Shown piece after piece: positions 26,400 through 37,165 of a stretch of DNA of 64,000 bases. The DNA is from Raineyella sp044508675 (GTDB lineage: Bacteria; Actinomycetota; Actinomycetes; Propionibacteriales; Propionibacteriaceae), in assembly GCA_044508675.1 (NCBI GenBank), contig JBIQHF010000016.1, forward strand, positions 8,822-72,821, given 5' to 3'. A program made the translations under genes and the position numbers. A model generated the notes under the pieces. That model ran no database searches and was not told where the DNA came from. It saw only the letters and a program-made list of their open reading frames with translations. The stretch's first letter is position 1; every line of letters starts with the position of its first letter.

Positions 26400-26430
26400 G
26401 GAGGGCGGGGTCCCCCGGGTCCCCGCCTCC
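26400..26430. terminator. Hairpin between convergent genes
   Basis: GGAGGGCGGGG (26400-26410) pairs with CCCCGCCTCC (26421-26430) with one bulged G and a 10-nt loop. It lies in the 220-bp gap between the converging transglutaminase and DUF3040 genes, so it probably ends one or both transcripts. A separate T-run (TTTTTTC) is at 26460-26466. Confidence 0.6.
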
Positions 26431-26522
26431 CGTCTAGGTTCGTTCTTGGACTGTCCCGGTTTTTTCTTGGGTGTTCGCGGGCTCCCAATCCTCGTCCCTG
26501 CGCTGTCGCCCCAGCTCTCGGC

Positions 26523-26903
26523 TCAGCGGCCGTTGCCCTCCTGGCGACGGTTCCAGCGTTCCTCGAACTTGCCCATGATGCGGCGGTCGTTCGCAGGCAC
26601 ACGCGACGTGTGGCCGCCCTTGCCGGCACTGATGCCGTCCTTCTTCTGCCAAGCGGTCAGACCCACGACGGTGGCGGCGAGCATGACGAGGAATCCGAGG
26701 ACGCTGATCAGCCAGTGGGTCTGGATACCGACCAGGAGGAGGACGATGCCCACCACGAACCCGAGCCCCGCACCGACAGCCATCCGGGTCCCGAGGTGCC
26801 GGCCACTGTTGCCGCTGAGGGTATCCGCAAGCTTGGGATCCTCGGCAGCAAAAGCAGCTTCCATCTGTTCGAGCAGCCGCTGCTCGTGTTCTGAGAGCGC
26901 CAC
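26523..26903 (-). CDS. DUF3040 small membrane protein
   Basis: 126 residues. The N-terminus MALSEHEQRLLEQMEAAFAAEDPKLADTL is the DUF3040 signature. Two membrane helices follow (~42-62 and ~67-88: VGAGLGFVVGIVLLLVG, LISVLGFLVMLAATVVGL). The C-terminus is basic and polar (NDRRIMGKFEERWNRRQ). It is common near the dcw cluster in actinobacteria (compare Rv2169c in M. tuberculosis) but has no known function. The GTG at 26903 was chosen because GGAGG lies 5 nt upstream. Confidence 0.87.
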   Translation of the reverse strand: MALSEHEQRLLEQMEAAFAAEDPKLADTLSGNSGRHLGTRMAVGAGLGFVVGIVLLLVGIQTHWLISVLGFLVMLAATVVGLTAWQKKDGISAGKGGHTSRVPANDRRIMGKFEERWNRRQEGNGR

Positions 26904-27157
26904 CTCTACCTCCGACCATTCCTCACAGGAGTTCACAGGAGGACCGAGCGCCCCCATATGTTCAAGCTGACTCCAGTTTAGTGGTAAGCGAGCGGAACTG
27001 AAATGCGGTCCTGCATACGAGTACGCGGCCGATCGGCCCCGGTCCGGGGTCGTCAGGCCCTCCTTGGGCGGCACTACCACTCCCGGCACCTTCACCACGG
27101 TCTCGCCGGCCCTGCCCTGTCCCTACCGCGACCGACGACACCCCACTGTGAGCCTCC
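26904..27157. other. 254-bp gap upstream of DUF3040
   Basis: Contains TAAACT (minus strand, 26980-26975), a plausible -10 for the DUF3040 gene, and the end of the SOS operon transcript on the right. No gene is supported. Confidence 0.45.
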
Positions 27158-28333
27158 TCACTCCGTCCGGGTGAGGGAGGCCCGCTGCACCGCGTGCGGA
27201 CCGAAGCGCAGGTTGGCCCGATCAATCGCGGCCGTGGCCTCGCGCCAGCCGTGGTCAGGGGCGAACAGGTCGGCCTGGGTGCCCACCGCCGAAGCGTCCC
27301 GCAGGCCCTCCACCCGGATCCCGACCTGCCGCACCCGGGCGCGCTGGAGACCCAGGCGGTCGTACAGGTGGACCGCCCGCTGGTGGATCTCGTCGGTCAG
27401 GTCGGTCGGCTCCGTGAGCGTCACCGACCGGGTGAGTCCACTGAAGTTCGCGAAACGCAGGCTGAGGACGACCGTACGCCCCACCAGCCGGGCCCGGCGC
27501 AGTCTCGCCGAGGTCCGCTCGGCCAACCGCAACAGCTCCCGGTGGACGACCTCCGGTTCGTACACATCGACCGGGAAGGTCTCCTGGGCGCCGATGCTGC
27601 GCTCGTGCTCCTCGGGGCGCCTGGCCATGAGCCGACGGGCATCGACCCCGTTGGCCAGGTCGACCAGCTTCTCCCCCTGCCGCGGCCCCAGGGCGCGCTG
27701 CAGGGTGGCGGGGGAGGTCCGGGCCAGGTCGCCGATGGTGCGCAGGCCGAGCCAGCCCAGGGTGGTGGCGGTCGACTCCCCCACTCCCCACATCCGGTCG
27801 ACCGGCAGTGGCCACAGGAAATCGGTGACCCGGTCCGGGGACACCGCGAGCAACCCGTCGGGCTTGGCCTCCCGGGAGGCCATCTTCGCCACGAAAGGGT
27901 TGGGACCCAGGCCTGCCGAACTGGGCAGACCCTGCTCGGCGAGGATGCGGGCCCGCAGGTCGGCGAGCACGCCCTCCGGACTGCCCAGCCTGCTGCGGGT
28001 GCCCGTCAGGTCGAGGTACGCCTCGTCGATCGAGGCACCCTCGACCACGTCGGTGACGGTGTCCAGGATCGCGAACACCGCCCGGGATGCCTCGACGTAC
28101 GACCCCATGTCGGGGGAAAGTGCTATCGCCTCGGGACACAGCCGGCGGGCCGTCACCGAGGGCATGGCGGAGCGGATCCCCCGGGCCCTGGCCTCGTAGC
28201 TGGCAGACAGCACGACCCCGCGGTGCCGGCCCCCCACGTAGACGGGCCTGCCCCGGAGCTCGGGATGGCGACGCAGCTCGACGCAGACGTAGAAGGCGTC
28301 CAGGTCGAGGTGGGCGATCAGACGGGCACTCAC
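27158..28333 (-). CDS. dinB: Y-family DNA polymerase IV (DinB)
   Basis: 391 residues. Catalytic acidic residues are intact: D10 in AHLDLDAFY, and D103-E104 in GASIDEAYLDL; Y15 is the steric-gate position. Palm, fingers (SYEARARGIRSAMP), thumb with helix-hairpin-helix (GVGESTATTLGWLGLRTIGDLA) and little-finger domain are all recognisable, so it should be an active translesion polymerase, unlike the inactive ImuB of mycobacteria. No obvious C-terminal beta-clamp motif is seen. GTG at 28333 has AGGGGG 8 nt upstream. It lies 40 bp after the methyltransferase gene and is the last gene of the SOS operon. Confidence 0.92.
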   Translation of the reverse strand: MSARLIAHLDLDAFYVCVELRRHPELRGRPVYVGGRHRGVVLSASYEARARGIRSAMPSVTARRLCPEAIALSPDMGSYVEASRAVFAILDTVTDVVEGASIDEAYLDLTGTRSRLGSPEGVLADLRARILAEQGLPSSAGLGPNPFVAKMASREAKPDGLLAVSPDRVTDFLWPLPVDRMWGVGESTATTLGWLGLRTIGDLARTSPATLQRALGPRQGEKLVDLANGVDARRLMARRPEEHERSIGAQETFPVDVYEPEVVHRELLRLAERTSARLRRARLVGRTVVLSLRFANFSGLTRSVTLTEPTDLTDEIHQRAVHLYDRLGLQRARVRQVGIRVEGLRDASAVGTQADLFAPDHGWREATAAIDRANLRFGPHAVQRASLTRTE

Positions 28334-28373
28334 CCGGACCACCCCCTGGGAGTATCCGGCAAGGCCGTGGGGG

Positions 28374-29129
28374 TCAGCCCACCGTGGCGAGGACGTGCAG
28401 TTGGGACGCCAGCGACCACATGTCCGGCGTCCGGCTGATCTCCTCCTCCAGGGCCAGTAACTCCTCGCGGGCCCCCGGGACGTCGAGGAACTCCTCGTTC
28501 ACCGTGCCGATCAGCGTCCCGATCCCACGGGTCTCGACCACGCTGAAGCCGGCATCCTCCAGCAGGGACCGGATCCGGGCCTGGTCGAGGCGCCCCGGGT
28601 CGGCGAGCGCCTCCCGGGCCTCGGCGAAGTAACCGTTCATCGCCTTCAGCATCACCCGGGAGTAGCGCTGGCGGACCAGCAGGCTGACTGCTCCCCCGGG
28701 ACGCAGCACCGTGGCCATCGCCCGGATGGCGGCGGCCTTGTCCTCGACCACGTCGAGAACCTCGTGACAGGTGACCAGGTCCGCCCGTCCAGGGGGGACC
28801 AGGTCGACCAGGTCGGAGGCATCGCCCTGGATGCCCCGCAATCGGTCGGACACCCCGGCCTCCGCAGCCCGGCGCTGCAGGGAGGCCAGGGCATTGGGGC
28901 TCGGGTCCACGACCGTCACGTCGTAGCCCTCCCGGGCCAGCGGCACCCCCATGCCACCGGCACCACCACCGAGGTCGACGACCCTGATCTCTCCCGCGGG
29001 ACGGCCACCCTGCCACACGTGCGCCTGCTCGAGGACCACGGCCAGGGTGAAGGAACCGCCGAGGGCCCGACGCCTCTTGTCGACTGCGAACACGTTCGGG
29101 GCGGCAGACGGCTGGTCGGGTCGAGTCAT
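28374..29129 (-). CDS. SAM-dependent methyltransferase
   Basis: 251 residues, class I methyltransferase fold. Motif I is VVDLGGGAGGMGVPLA; VTVVDPSPNALASLQRRA is motif post-I; GDASDLVDLVPPGRADLVTCHEVLDVV covers motifs II-III. RIRSLLEDAGFSVVETRGIGTL is typical of small-molecule or tRNA-modifying enzymes, but the substrate is unknown. The ATG at 29129 was chosen because AAGGA lies 6 nt upstream; a TTG six bases earlier is the alternative. It sits between the DnaE-type and Y-family polymerase genes on the same strand (gaps of 69 and 40 bp), so it is probably part of the same damage-induced transcript. Confidence 0.85.
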   Translation of the reverse strand: MTRPDQPSAAPNVFAVDKRRRALGGSFTLAVVLEQAHVWQGGRPAGEIRVVDLGGGAGGMGVPLAREGYDVTVVDPSPNALASLQRRAAEAGVSDRLRGIQGDASDLVDLVPPGRADLVTCHEVLDVVEDKAAAIRAMATVLRPGGAVSLLVRQRYSRVMLKAMNGYFAEAREALADPGRLDQARIRSLLEDAGFSVVETRGIGTLIGTVNEEFLDVPGAREELLALEEEISRTPDMWSLASQLHVLATVG

Positions 29130-29198
29130 CGTCAATCCTTCGTCGGGACGTGCACCGCGGGAACACCACGGCTGGTCCGAGCCTACCCAGTCGCTCCC

Positions 29199-32100
29199 TC
29201 ATCGTCCGGAACTGCCCGGGCTGGAGTGCCACAGTTTCCGCGGGGTCGCCACACCGGGGCCGGCGGGTGGGATATCCGCGTAGGGGGACTTGCGGAAGCC
29301 ACTGGCGTGGACGAGGGTGCGCCGCTGCCCCATGCCGCCGGAACGACCACGCCGGTCGGGACCGGACCGGTCGGGAGCGGGACGGTCCGGACCGTCCGGC
29401 GGGGTACGGCGGTCGACCACCGCGCCGACCCCGGCGTACGCGCCGGGCAGCCAGCCGTCGGGCAGGGTGCGCATCGCCCGGTGAACCGCCCCGATGCCCT
29501 GGCCCCGGAACAGCGCGTTGAGGGCCGTGAGGTCCCAGCAGCCGCTGGCGCGCACCGATACCCCCCGAATCCCGGTGCGCCGAACCACCCCGCGCACCAG
29601 CAGCAGCCACTCGTTGAAGACCGTCACGGCGTACGGGCCCTGGGCATCCTCGAAGAACGTCGTGTCGACTGGGCCGGTGCCATCGTCCAGGCTGAGGAAG
29701 ATGACCCGTCGGCCGGAGCGGACCGGCGGGGTCTGGGTGGCGACCTTGACACCGGCGACGAGCACCTCGTCGCGATTGCGGACGCCGAGCAGGTCGACCG
29801 AGTCGACGGTGCCGAGAGCGGTCATCAGAGGCCGGTAGAAGTCGACGACGTGGCGGCTGACATCCAGCCCCAGCACGTCCAGCTCGGCCCGGACCCGTTC
29901 GGCGGCGGTCATGTCGGGCAGTCCGGAACAGGCCAGGTCCGTCGGGACCGCAGGTCGCCCACCACCGAGCGGGCCGGGGCCGGCCGGAACGACGTCGATC
30001 CCGAGGGCGAGCTGGTCGGTGCGGACGCCCCGGCTGCCGCGGTGGCCGCGGTGGCCGCGGTCGGCCCGGGACAGGTCGGCGAGGGACAGCAGCAGGTCGC
30101 GGCGAGTGGGCAGCACCGCCGCCTGCTCCGGGGTCCGCACCTGCGCCAGGTCGTAGAGCGGGTCGAAGGCGCCGGCGGTGACCAGGCGTTCGGCGATCGG
30201 TCGGCTGACCTGGGCACGCTGCCAGAAGTCGGTGAGCGAGGTCCAGGGCCGCCCGGCGATGATCCGCTCCGTCTCCTCGTCGCTGATCCCCCGGATGTCG
30301 TCGAGCCCGATCCGGATCCCCCACTCCCGCTCATCATCAGGGGGCATCGGCTCCACCCGGTAGGTCGCGGTACTGGCGTTGACGTCCGGGCCGAGGACAC
30401 CGACCCCGCAGTGCCGGGCCTCGGCCAGCAGCAGCCGCTTGGGGTACATGCCCGGGTCGTGCGTGAGCACCCCGGCCAGGAAGTGCGCCGGCCAGTGCGC
30501 CTTCAGCCAGGCCGACTGGTAGGTGGGCAGCGCGAACGCCGCGGCATGGGCCTTGCAGAAACCGAAGGAGGCGAAGGCAACCAGCACCTTCCACACCTCC
30601 TCGACCACCTCCTCGGAGTAGCCGGCCTCCCCGGCCCGGCGACGGAACCACAGCTCCACCTCACGCTGCCCCTCCGGGCTGCCCAGCTCGCGGCGCATCT
30701 CGTCACCCCTGGCCAGGCTGCAGCCGGTCATCGTGGAGACCAGCCCGATCACCTGCTCGTGGAAGACCACTACCCCGCCGGTCTCGGCCAGCACCGGTTC
30801 CAAGGACGGGTGCGGGTAGTGCGGCCGGGCCCAGCCCTGGCGGACCTCCAGGAAGGGCCGCACCATGTCGGACTTCACCGGCCCGGGCCGGAACAGGGAG
30901 ATGTCGATGATGATGTCGTTGAAGTCCTGCGGCCCGAAGGTGGTGACCAGTTCACGCTGGCCGGGCGACTCGATCTGGAAGCAGCCGAGCGTACGCCCCG
31001 CCCCGATCAGCGCGTACGTGGCCGGGTCGGAGAACCCCCGGACACCGAAGGAGTCGATGTCGACCCGCTGTCCGGTGGTCCGCTCGATCTCGTCGAGGCA
31101 GTGCGCCATCGCCGACTGCATGCGGATGCCGAGCACGTCGAGCTTGAGGAAGCCCAGGTCCTCCACGTCGTCCTTGTCGAAGGCACTCATCGGGAACCCC
31201 TCCGCACTGGTCTCGACCGGCGTACGGTCCAGCAGGTGCGCGTCGGCGAGCACCACCCCGCACGGGTGCAGGGCGATGTGGCGGGGCAACCCGTCGAGGG
31301 ACTCGACCAGGGTGAACAGGCCGGCCAGGCGCGCCGCATCCAGCCCGCTGGCCCGCAGCTCGGGCAGCTCACGCAGCGCGGAACGGGCGTCCCGGGCCCG
31401 GATGTGCGGGAACGCCTTGGCGATCACGTCGACCTCCCCCGGCGGCAGGCTCAGCGCCGCACCGACGTCACGGATGGCGTGGCGCACCCGGTAGGTCTCC
31501 ACCATCGCCACGCAGGCGACCCGCTCGGTCCCGAAGCGTTCGACGATCATCCGGTAGACCTCCGTGCGGCGGGCCGACTCGACGTCCAGGTCGATATCGG
31601 GCAGGGCGCGGCGCAGCGGTGACAGGAACCGCTCCATGATCAGCCCCGATGCCAGCGGGTCCACTCCCGAGATACCGAGCAGGTGGTTGACCAGGGAGCC
31701 GGCCCCCGAGCCACGGGCCGCGCAGCGGATCCCCCGTTCATGGACCATGTCGACGATGTCGGCGACGGTCAGGAAGTAGGCCGCGAAGCCCAGCTCGGCG
31801 ATGGTGGCGAGCTCGGCCTCCAGCCGCTCGGTGACGGCCGGGAACCCCACCCCGTAGCAGCGGGCGATCCCCGCCTCGCACCGTCGCCGCAACTCGGCGT
31901 CGGCTGCGCCCGGGCCGTGGCCTTCCCCCTGCAGCACATCGAACTCCGGCAGGTGGATCCGCCCCAGGCCGAGGTCCTCGGCCGGGTCGAGGCGACATCG
32001 CTGGCCGAGCCGGCGGGTCGTGGCGAGCAGCCGCTCCGCGCCGTGTTCCCCCAGCCCGGCACGCCGGGCCAGGCCGTGCAGGACCTCGAGCATCTCCTTG

Positions 32101-32996
32101 CCGGACTTGAGGTGGTCCTCCTCGTTGCGCCGTACGGCGCCCCGGTTCAGCGGGACCCCGCGGCGGGCTGCATCGAGCACGTCGGCGGTGGGACCCAGGG
32201 AGGAGTCGGTCATCCGCACCATGTTGGTGACCACGGCGTCCAGCCGCCGCTGGTGGGCCAGGGCGACCAACCGGGCCGCCTGCTCCCCCGAGCCGACCCC
32301 CAGCCCGGGGAGCAGCAGGTCGGTGGCGGCGACGGCCAGTCGGTGCTCGCCCAGCAGCTGGGCCCAGGCCTCCAGGGCCTGCCCCGCCCCGTACGCGTCC
32401 CCGGCGGCCAGGGCCAGCCCGACGTCGGAATCGGCCCCGACCAGCACCACCACGTCAGCACCGGGCAGGTGCTCCCGGGCCGTTCCGGCATCCAGCAGCA
32501 CCTGTCCCTCGGGCAGGCCACTGTCCGGGGAACGCTCCTCGGCCGCCCGGTGCACCGCCGAGGTGAGCCGACACAGTGTCGCCCAGCCGGCCGCCGAGGT
32601 GGCCAGGACGACCACACGAGGAACGTCGACCTCCCGGGTCGCACCGCCCAGCGCCGGCCCCTTGCGGACGGTCGGGCCGCCGGCGCGCACCGGCGGCCGG
32701 CGCGTCGGGTCGAGCACGGACCGGGCGAAGGATCCCACCGCCGGCCCGTCCCCGAGCTCGCGGGGGTCCAGACCGAGGTCGACACCGAGCACGGGGGCGA
32801 CCCCCTCCCGCAGGCAGGCCTTCGCGAAGCGCACCGCCCCGTAGAGCCCGTCCCGGTCGGTCAGGGCCAGGGTGTCCATCCCGTGTCCGGCCGCTGTGCG
32901 GACCAGCTGCTCGGGATGGGAGGCCCCGAAGCGCAACGAGTAGCCCGAGGCCACCCGCAGGTGGATGAAGGGGTCGTCGCCACCGAAGATCTCCAT
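29199..32996 (-). CDS. DnaE-type DNA polymerase III alpha subunit, error-prone lineage, degenerate PHP domain
   Basis: 1265 residues. The N-terminal PHP domain starts FIHLRVASGYSLRFGASHPEQL; the metal-binding His-x-His is lost (H12-R14-A16) and LTDRDGLYG has Arg for the usual His, so PHP nuclease activity is unlikely. The polymerase core has P-D467-I-D469 (PDIDLDVES), the third acidic residue in FLKLDVLGIRM, and SLFRPGPVKSDM. A helix-hairpin-helix (DDIRGISDEETERIIAG) and an OB domain (LVAGVKVATQTP) follow. ATG at 32996 is 10 bp after the DUF6504 gene. Linkage to DUF6504, DinB and a LexA box points to a second, damage-inducible DnaE rather than the replicative copy. Confidence 0.9.
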   Translation of the reverse strand: MEIFGGDDPFIHLRVASGYSLRFGASHPEQLVRTAAGHGMDTLALTDRDGLYGAVRFAKACLREGVAPVLGVDLGLDPRELGDGPAVGSFARSVLDPTRRPPVRAGGPTVRKGPALGGATREVDVPRVVVLATSAAGWATLCRLTSAVHRAAEERSPDSGLPEGQVLLDAGTAREHLPGADVVVLVGADSDVGLALAAGDAYGAGQALEAWAQLLGEHRLAVAATDLLLPGLGVGSGEQAARLVALAHQRRLDAVVTNMVRMTDSSLGPTADVLDAARRGVPLNRGAVRRNEEDHLKSGKEMLEVLHGLARRAGLGEHGAERLLATTRRLGQRCRLDPAEDLGLGRIHLPEFDVLQGEGHGPGAADAELRRRCEAGIARCYGVGFPAVTERLEAELATIAELGFAAYFLTVADIVDMVHERGIRCAARGSGAGSLVNHLLGISGVDPLASGLIMERFLSPLRRALPDIDLDVESARRTEVYRMIVERFGTERVACVAMVETYRVRHAIRDVGAALSLPPGEVDVIAKAFPHIRARDARSALRELPELRASGLDAARLAGLFTLVESLDGLPRHIALHPCGVVLADAHLLDRTPVETSAEGFPMSAFDKDDVEDLGFLKLDVLGIRMQSAMAHCLDEIERTTGQRVDIDSFGVRGFSDPATYALIGAGRTLGCFQIESPGQRELVTTFGPQDFNDIIIDISLFRPGPVKSDMVRPFLEVRQGWARPHYPHPSLEPVLAETGGVVVFHEQVIGLVSTMTGCSLARGDEMRRELGSPEGQREVELWFRRRAGEAGYSEEVVEEVWKVLVAFASFGFCKAHAAAFALPTYQSAWLKAHWPAHFLAGVLTHDPGMYPKRLLLAEARHCGVGVLGPDVNASTATYRVEPMPPDDEREWGIRIGLDDIRGISDEETERIIAGRPWTSLTDFWQRAQVSRPIAERLVTAGAFDPLYDLAQVRTPEQAAVLPTRRDLLLSLADLSRADRGHRGHRGSRGVRTDQLALGIDVVPAGPGPLGGGRPAVPTDLACSGLPDMTAAERVRAELDVLGLDVSRHVVDFYRPLMTALGTVDSVDLLGVRNRDEVLVAGVKVATQTPPVRSGRRVIFLSLDDGTGPVDTTFFEDAQGPYAVTVFNEWLLLVRGVVRRTGIRGVSVRASGCWDLTALNALFRGQGIGAVHRAMRTLPDGWLPGAYAGVGAVVDRRTPPDGPDRPAPDRSGPDRRGRSGGMGQRRTLVHASGFRKSPYADIPPAGPGVATPRKLWHSSPGSSGR

Positions 32997-33006
32997 GCCG
33001 GGCCCC

Positions 33007-33315
33007 TCAGTCCAGCACTGCGAGTAGCGACCACGTGCCACTGCCCTGGTGCCGATAGATCTGGAAGACGCCCTCCCGGCCCCGCCAGGGGTCCCGGGCC
33101 CGGACCTGCCAGATCTCCCGCTGCTCGACCATGACGTCCACCCGGTCGCCCTCCCACCACGGGTCCGACAGCACCCAGTGCCCCTCGACCTCACAGATCC
33201 GCCAGGAGTGGCGCCGCCACCGGAACTCAGCCGGCAGGCCGGGCAACTCGTCCTCCAGGGTCGAGTAGCTGCCCGCCCCGAAACATGCCTCAATGGGTTC
33301 GTCGTACTTCCTCAT
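33007..33315 (-). CDS. DUF6504 family protein, first gene of the SOS operon
   Basis: 102 residues, soluble. Rich in Trp, Arg and Glu (FRWRRHSWRICEVEGHWVLSDPWWEGDRVDVMVEQREIWQVRARD), matching the DUF6504 family that accompanies DnaE2/ImuB-type genes in actinobacteria. No catalytic motif is visible; a beta-rich binding or adaptor role is a guess. The ATG at 33315 has GAGGAGG 8 nt upstream. Its promoter contains a LexA box (33346-33361). Confidence 0.85.
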   Translation of the reverse strand: MRKYDEPIEACFGAGSYSTLEDELPGLPAEFRWRRHSWRICEVEGHWVLSDPWWEGDRVDVMVEQREIWQVRARDPWRGREGVFQIYRHQGSGTWSLLAVLD

Positions 33316-33339
33316 CGCCAGCACCTCCTCAGCCCTACG

Positions 33340-33368
33340 ATTCTATCGAACAAATGTTCGACAAAGAA
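33340..33368 (-). promoter_or_regulatory. SOS promoter: LexA box filling the -35/-10 spacer
   Basis: TCGAACAAATGTTCGA at 33346-33361 is a perfect TCGAAC-N4-GTTCGA palindrome, the actinobacterial SOS box. On the minus strand it lies between TTCTTT (33368-33363) and TAGAAT (33345-33340), which are 17 bp apart. LexA bound here would block RNA polymerase directly. Transcription would start ~33333, giving a short leader to the DUF6504 ATG. Confidence 0.9.
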
Positions 33369-33437
33369 CACCGTAGAGGATGCTCCTGACGTTTCTCACC
33401 CGGACCCACCTCGCGCACCGACGATGGCCCCGCTGGG

Positions 33438-33443
33438 TACGAT
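33438..33443 (+). promoter_or_regulatory. Candidate -10, leaderless flavoprotein gene
   Basis: TACGAT ends 7 nt before the ATG at 33451. Confidence 0.45.
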
Positions 33444-33450
33444 CACCGTC

Positions 33451-34761
33451 ATGGTTTCCGGTGATCGCGGCAGGGCTCCCGCCCCCCGTGGCTCCCGTGG
33501 GGGCACCCCCACCGCCGACATCACGGTCGTCGGGGGGACCCTGGCCGGGATGGCCGCCGCCGCCCGACTGGCCAAGCGTGGCCACCGGGTGACCCTGCTG
33601 CACAACGGGGCGCTGGCACCGGAGTGGCGACCCACCGGACCCGACGACCCGGGCCCACTGCCGGGCGTGCTGGTGTTCCCGGCCCCGTGGCGGGACCTGT
33701 TCAAGAAGTCCGGCCGGATCCTGCCGGCCGAGCTGGCCCGTGCCGGTCTGGACCTGGTGGCCGCCCCACCCGTACGGCATGTCTTCGCCGCCGGGGAGGA
33801 GCTCGTCCTCGGCGGGGACCGGGGCCAGCAGTTCCGCCAGATGACGGCGGCGTACGGCCAATCGACCGCCGAGGCGTGGCGCACCCTGGTCGATTCCCTC
33901 GACCCGGTCTGGCAACTGGTCCGCAACCTCGGCCTGGAGACCTCGCTGGTCTCCCCCGCCCAGCTCCGCCCGCACCGCCGGGCCCTGATGTGGGGCCGCA
34001 CCGTCGCGGACCTGGCCGCCGCCCAGCCGCACCCCCACCTGGGGGCCCTGGTCGAGGCGAGCGCCTGGCGGCGCGGGCACGACCCGGCCCGCACCCCCGC
34101 CTTCGTCGCGTGCCGACTGTGCGTGGAGCGGACGTTCGGACGCTGGATGGTGGTGGACGTCGAGGGCCGGCCGGCCGGCAGCGACCGGCTGCTGGACCTG
34201 CTCGAGGAGCGGTTGCGCACGCGGCGGGTCGAGGTCGTCCGCCGACAGGACCCGATCCGGCTCGGGGGACCACCACGCCGACCCGACGGCCGCGCGGCCG
34301 CCGGCGGGGACCGCCCCCGCGACGCCCTGGTCCTCGCCACCGGCCTGCAGGACCCGGTCACCACGTACGGCCTGCGGACCCGGGCCGCCCGACGCGCCGC
34401 CGCACTGGCACCAGTGGCCGCCCCCAGGCGCAGCCTGGCGCCTGGCCGGCCGGTCGAGGGCGTGGCGGAGACCGTCGACCACGCCACTCGCCGGGTCAGC
34501 TGGACCACGACCGACCGGACCGCCGTGCACGACTGGGGCACCACCACCGCGGCCCCCGAGCACGGACCGGCCTGGGACGGTCCGGGCACCTGGCTGCGGA
34601 TGCTGCCGGTGCGCCTCGGTGAACGGCTCTACTCCGCCGGCCCCTGGGGGCGGGGCGGGAACGACCTGCCCGCGGTGCTGATGTCGGCCGCCCTGGCCAC
34701 CTACGATGCACACTTCGACCTCACCGGTCTGGACACCCGGCCGTCGAACAAGGACCAGTGA
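33451..34761 (+). CDS. FAD-dependent oxidoreductase-like protein
   Basis: 436 residues. The N-terminal dinucleotide-binding fold reads ADITVVGGTLAGMAAAARLAKRGHRVTLLHNG, with GGTLAG in place of the canonical GxGxxG. A second Rossmann-like signature is RDALVLATGLQDPVTTYGLR. Near the C-terminus RLYSAGPWGRGGNDLPAVLMSAALA resembles the final FAD-contact segment of the phytoene-desaturase/amine-oxidase superfamily. The substrate is unknown. The ATG at 33451 fits a leaderless promoter; an earlier in-frame ATG at 33424 would overlap that promoter. Transcribed away from the SOS operon, 89 bp beyond the LexA box, so probably not LexA-controlled. Confidence 0.75.
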   Translation: MVSGDRGRAPAPRGSRGGTPTADITVVGGTLAGMAAAARLAKRGHRVTLLHNGALAPEWRPTGPDDPGPLPGVLVFPAPWRDLFKKSGRILPAELARAGLDLVAAPPVRHVFAAGEELVLGGDRGQQFRQMTAAYGQSTAEAWRTLVDSLDPVWQLVRNLGLETSLVSPAQLRPHRRALMWGRTVADLAAAQPHPHLGALVEASAWRRGHDPARTPAFVACRLCVERTFGRWMVVDVEGRPAGSDRLLDLLEERLRTRRVEVVRRQDPIRLGGPPRRPDGRAAAGGDRPRDALVLATGLQDPVTTYGLRTRAARRAAALAPVAAPRRSLAPGRPVEGVAETVDHATRRVSWTTTDRTAVHDWGTTTAAPEHGPAWDGPGTWLRMLPVRLGERLYSAGPWGRGGNDLPAVLMSAALATYDAHFDLTGLDTRPSNKDQ

Positions 34762-34900
34762 CCATGGCAGATATCGCCCCGGTCACGTCCGAGCGGGCCG
34801 CCCGTGCCGTTCTGGGGCCCACTCCACAGGGGCAGGAGCGCATCTGGCCCCGCGATGGGCTTAAGGTAGAGAGTCATTCCCCGGTAAGGACGAAACGCTC

Positions 34901-37152
<2,252 letters not shown>

Positions 37153-37165
<13 letters not shown>

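Noticed and set aside
26950..26985. TTGAACATATGG upstream of DUF3040 as a LexA box
   Set aside because: Only the left half resembles the SOS box; the right half is GGGGGC instead of GTTCGA.
30020..30070. GGTGGCCGC tandem repeat as a noncoding element
   Set aside because: Lies inside dnaE and encodes a short GHR-type low-complexity patch in the linker before the OB domain.
28764..31622. 952-residue plus-strand frame opposite the dnaE gene
   Set aside because: Antisense shadow of a polymerase with intact catalytic motifs.
34762..34900. Possible rifamycin-associated element upstream of the HelD-like gene
   Set aside because: No GGGGCTTGCG...CGCAAGCCCC-type inverted repeat was found.
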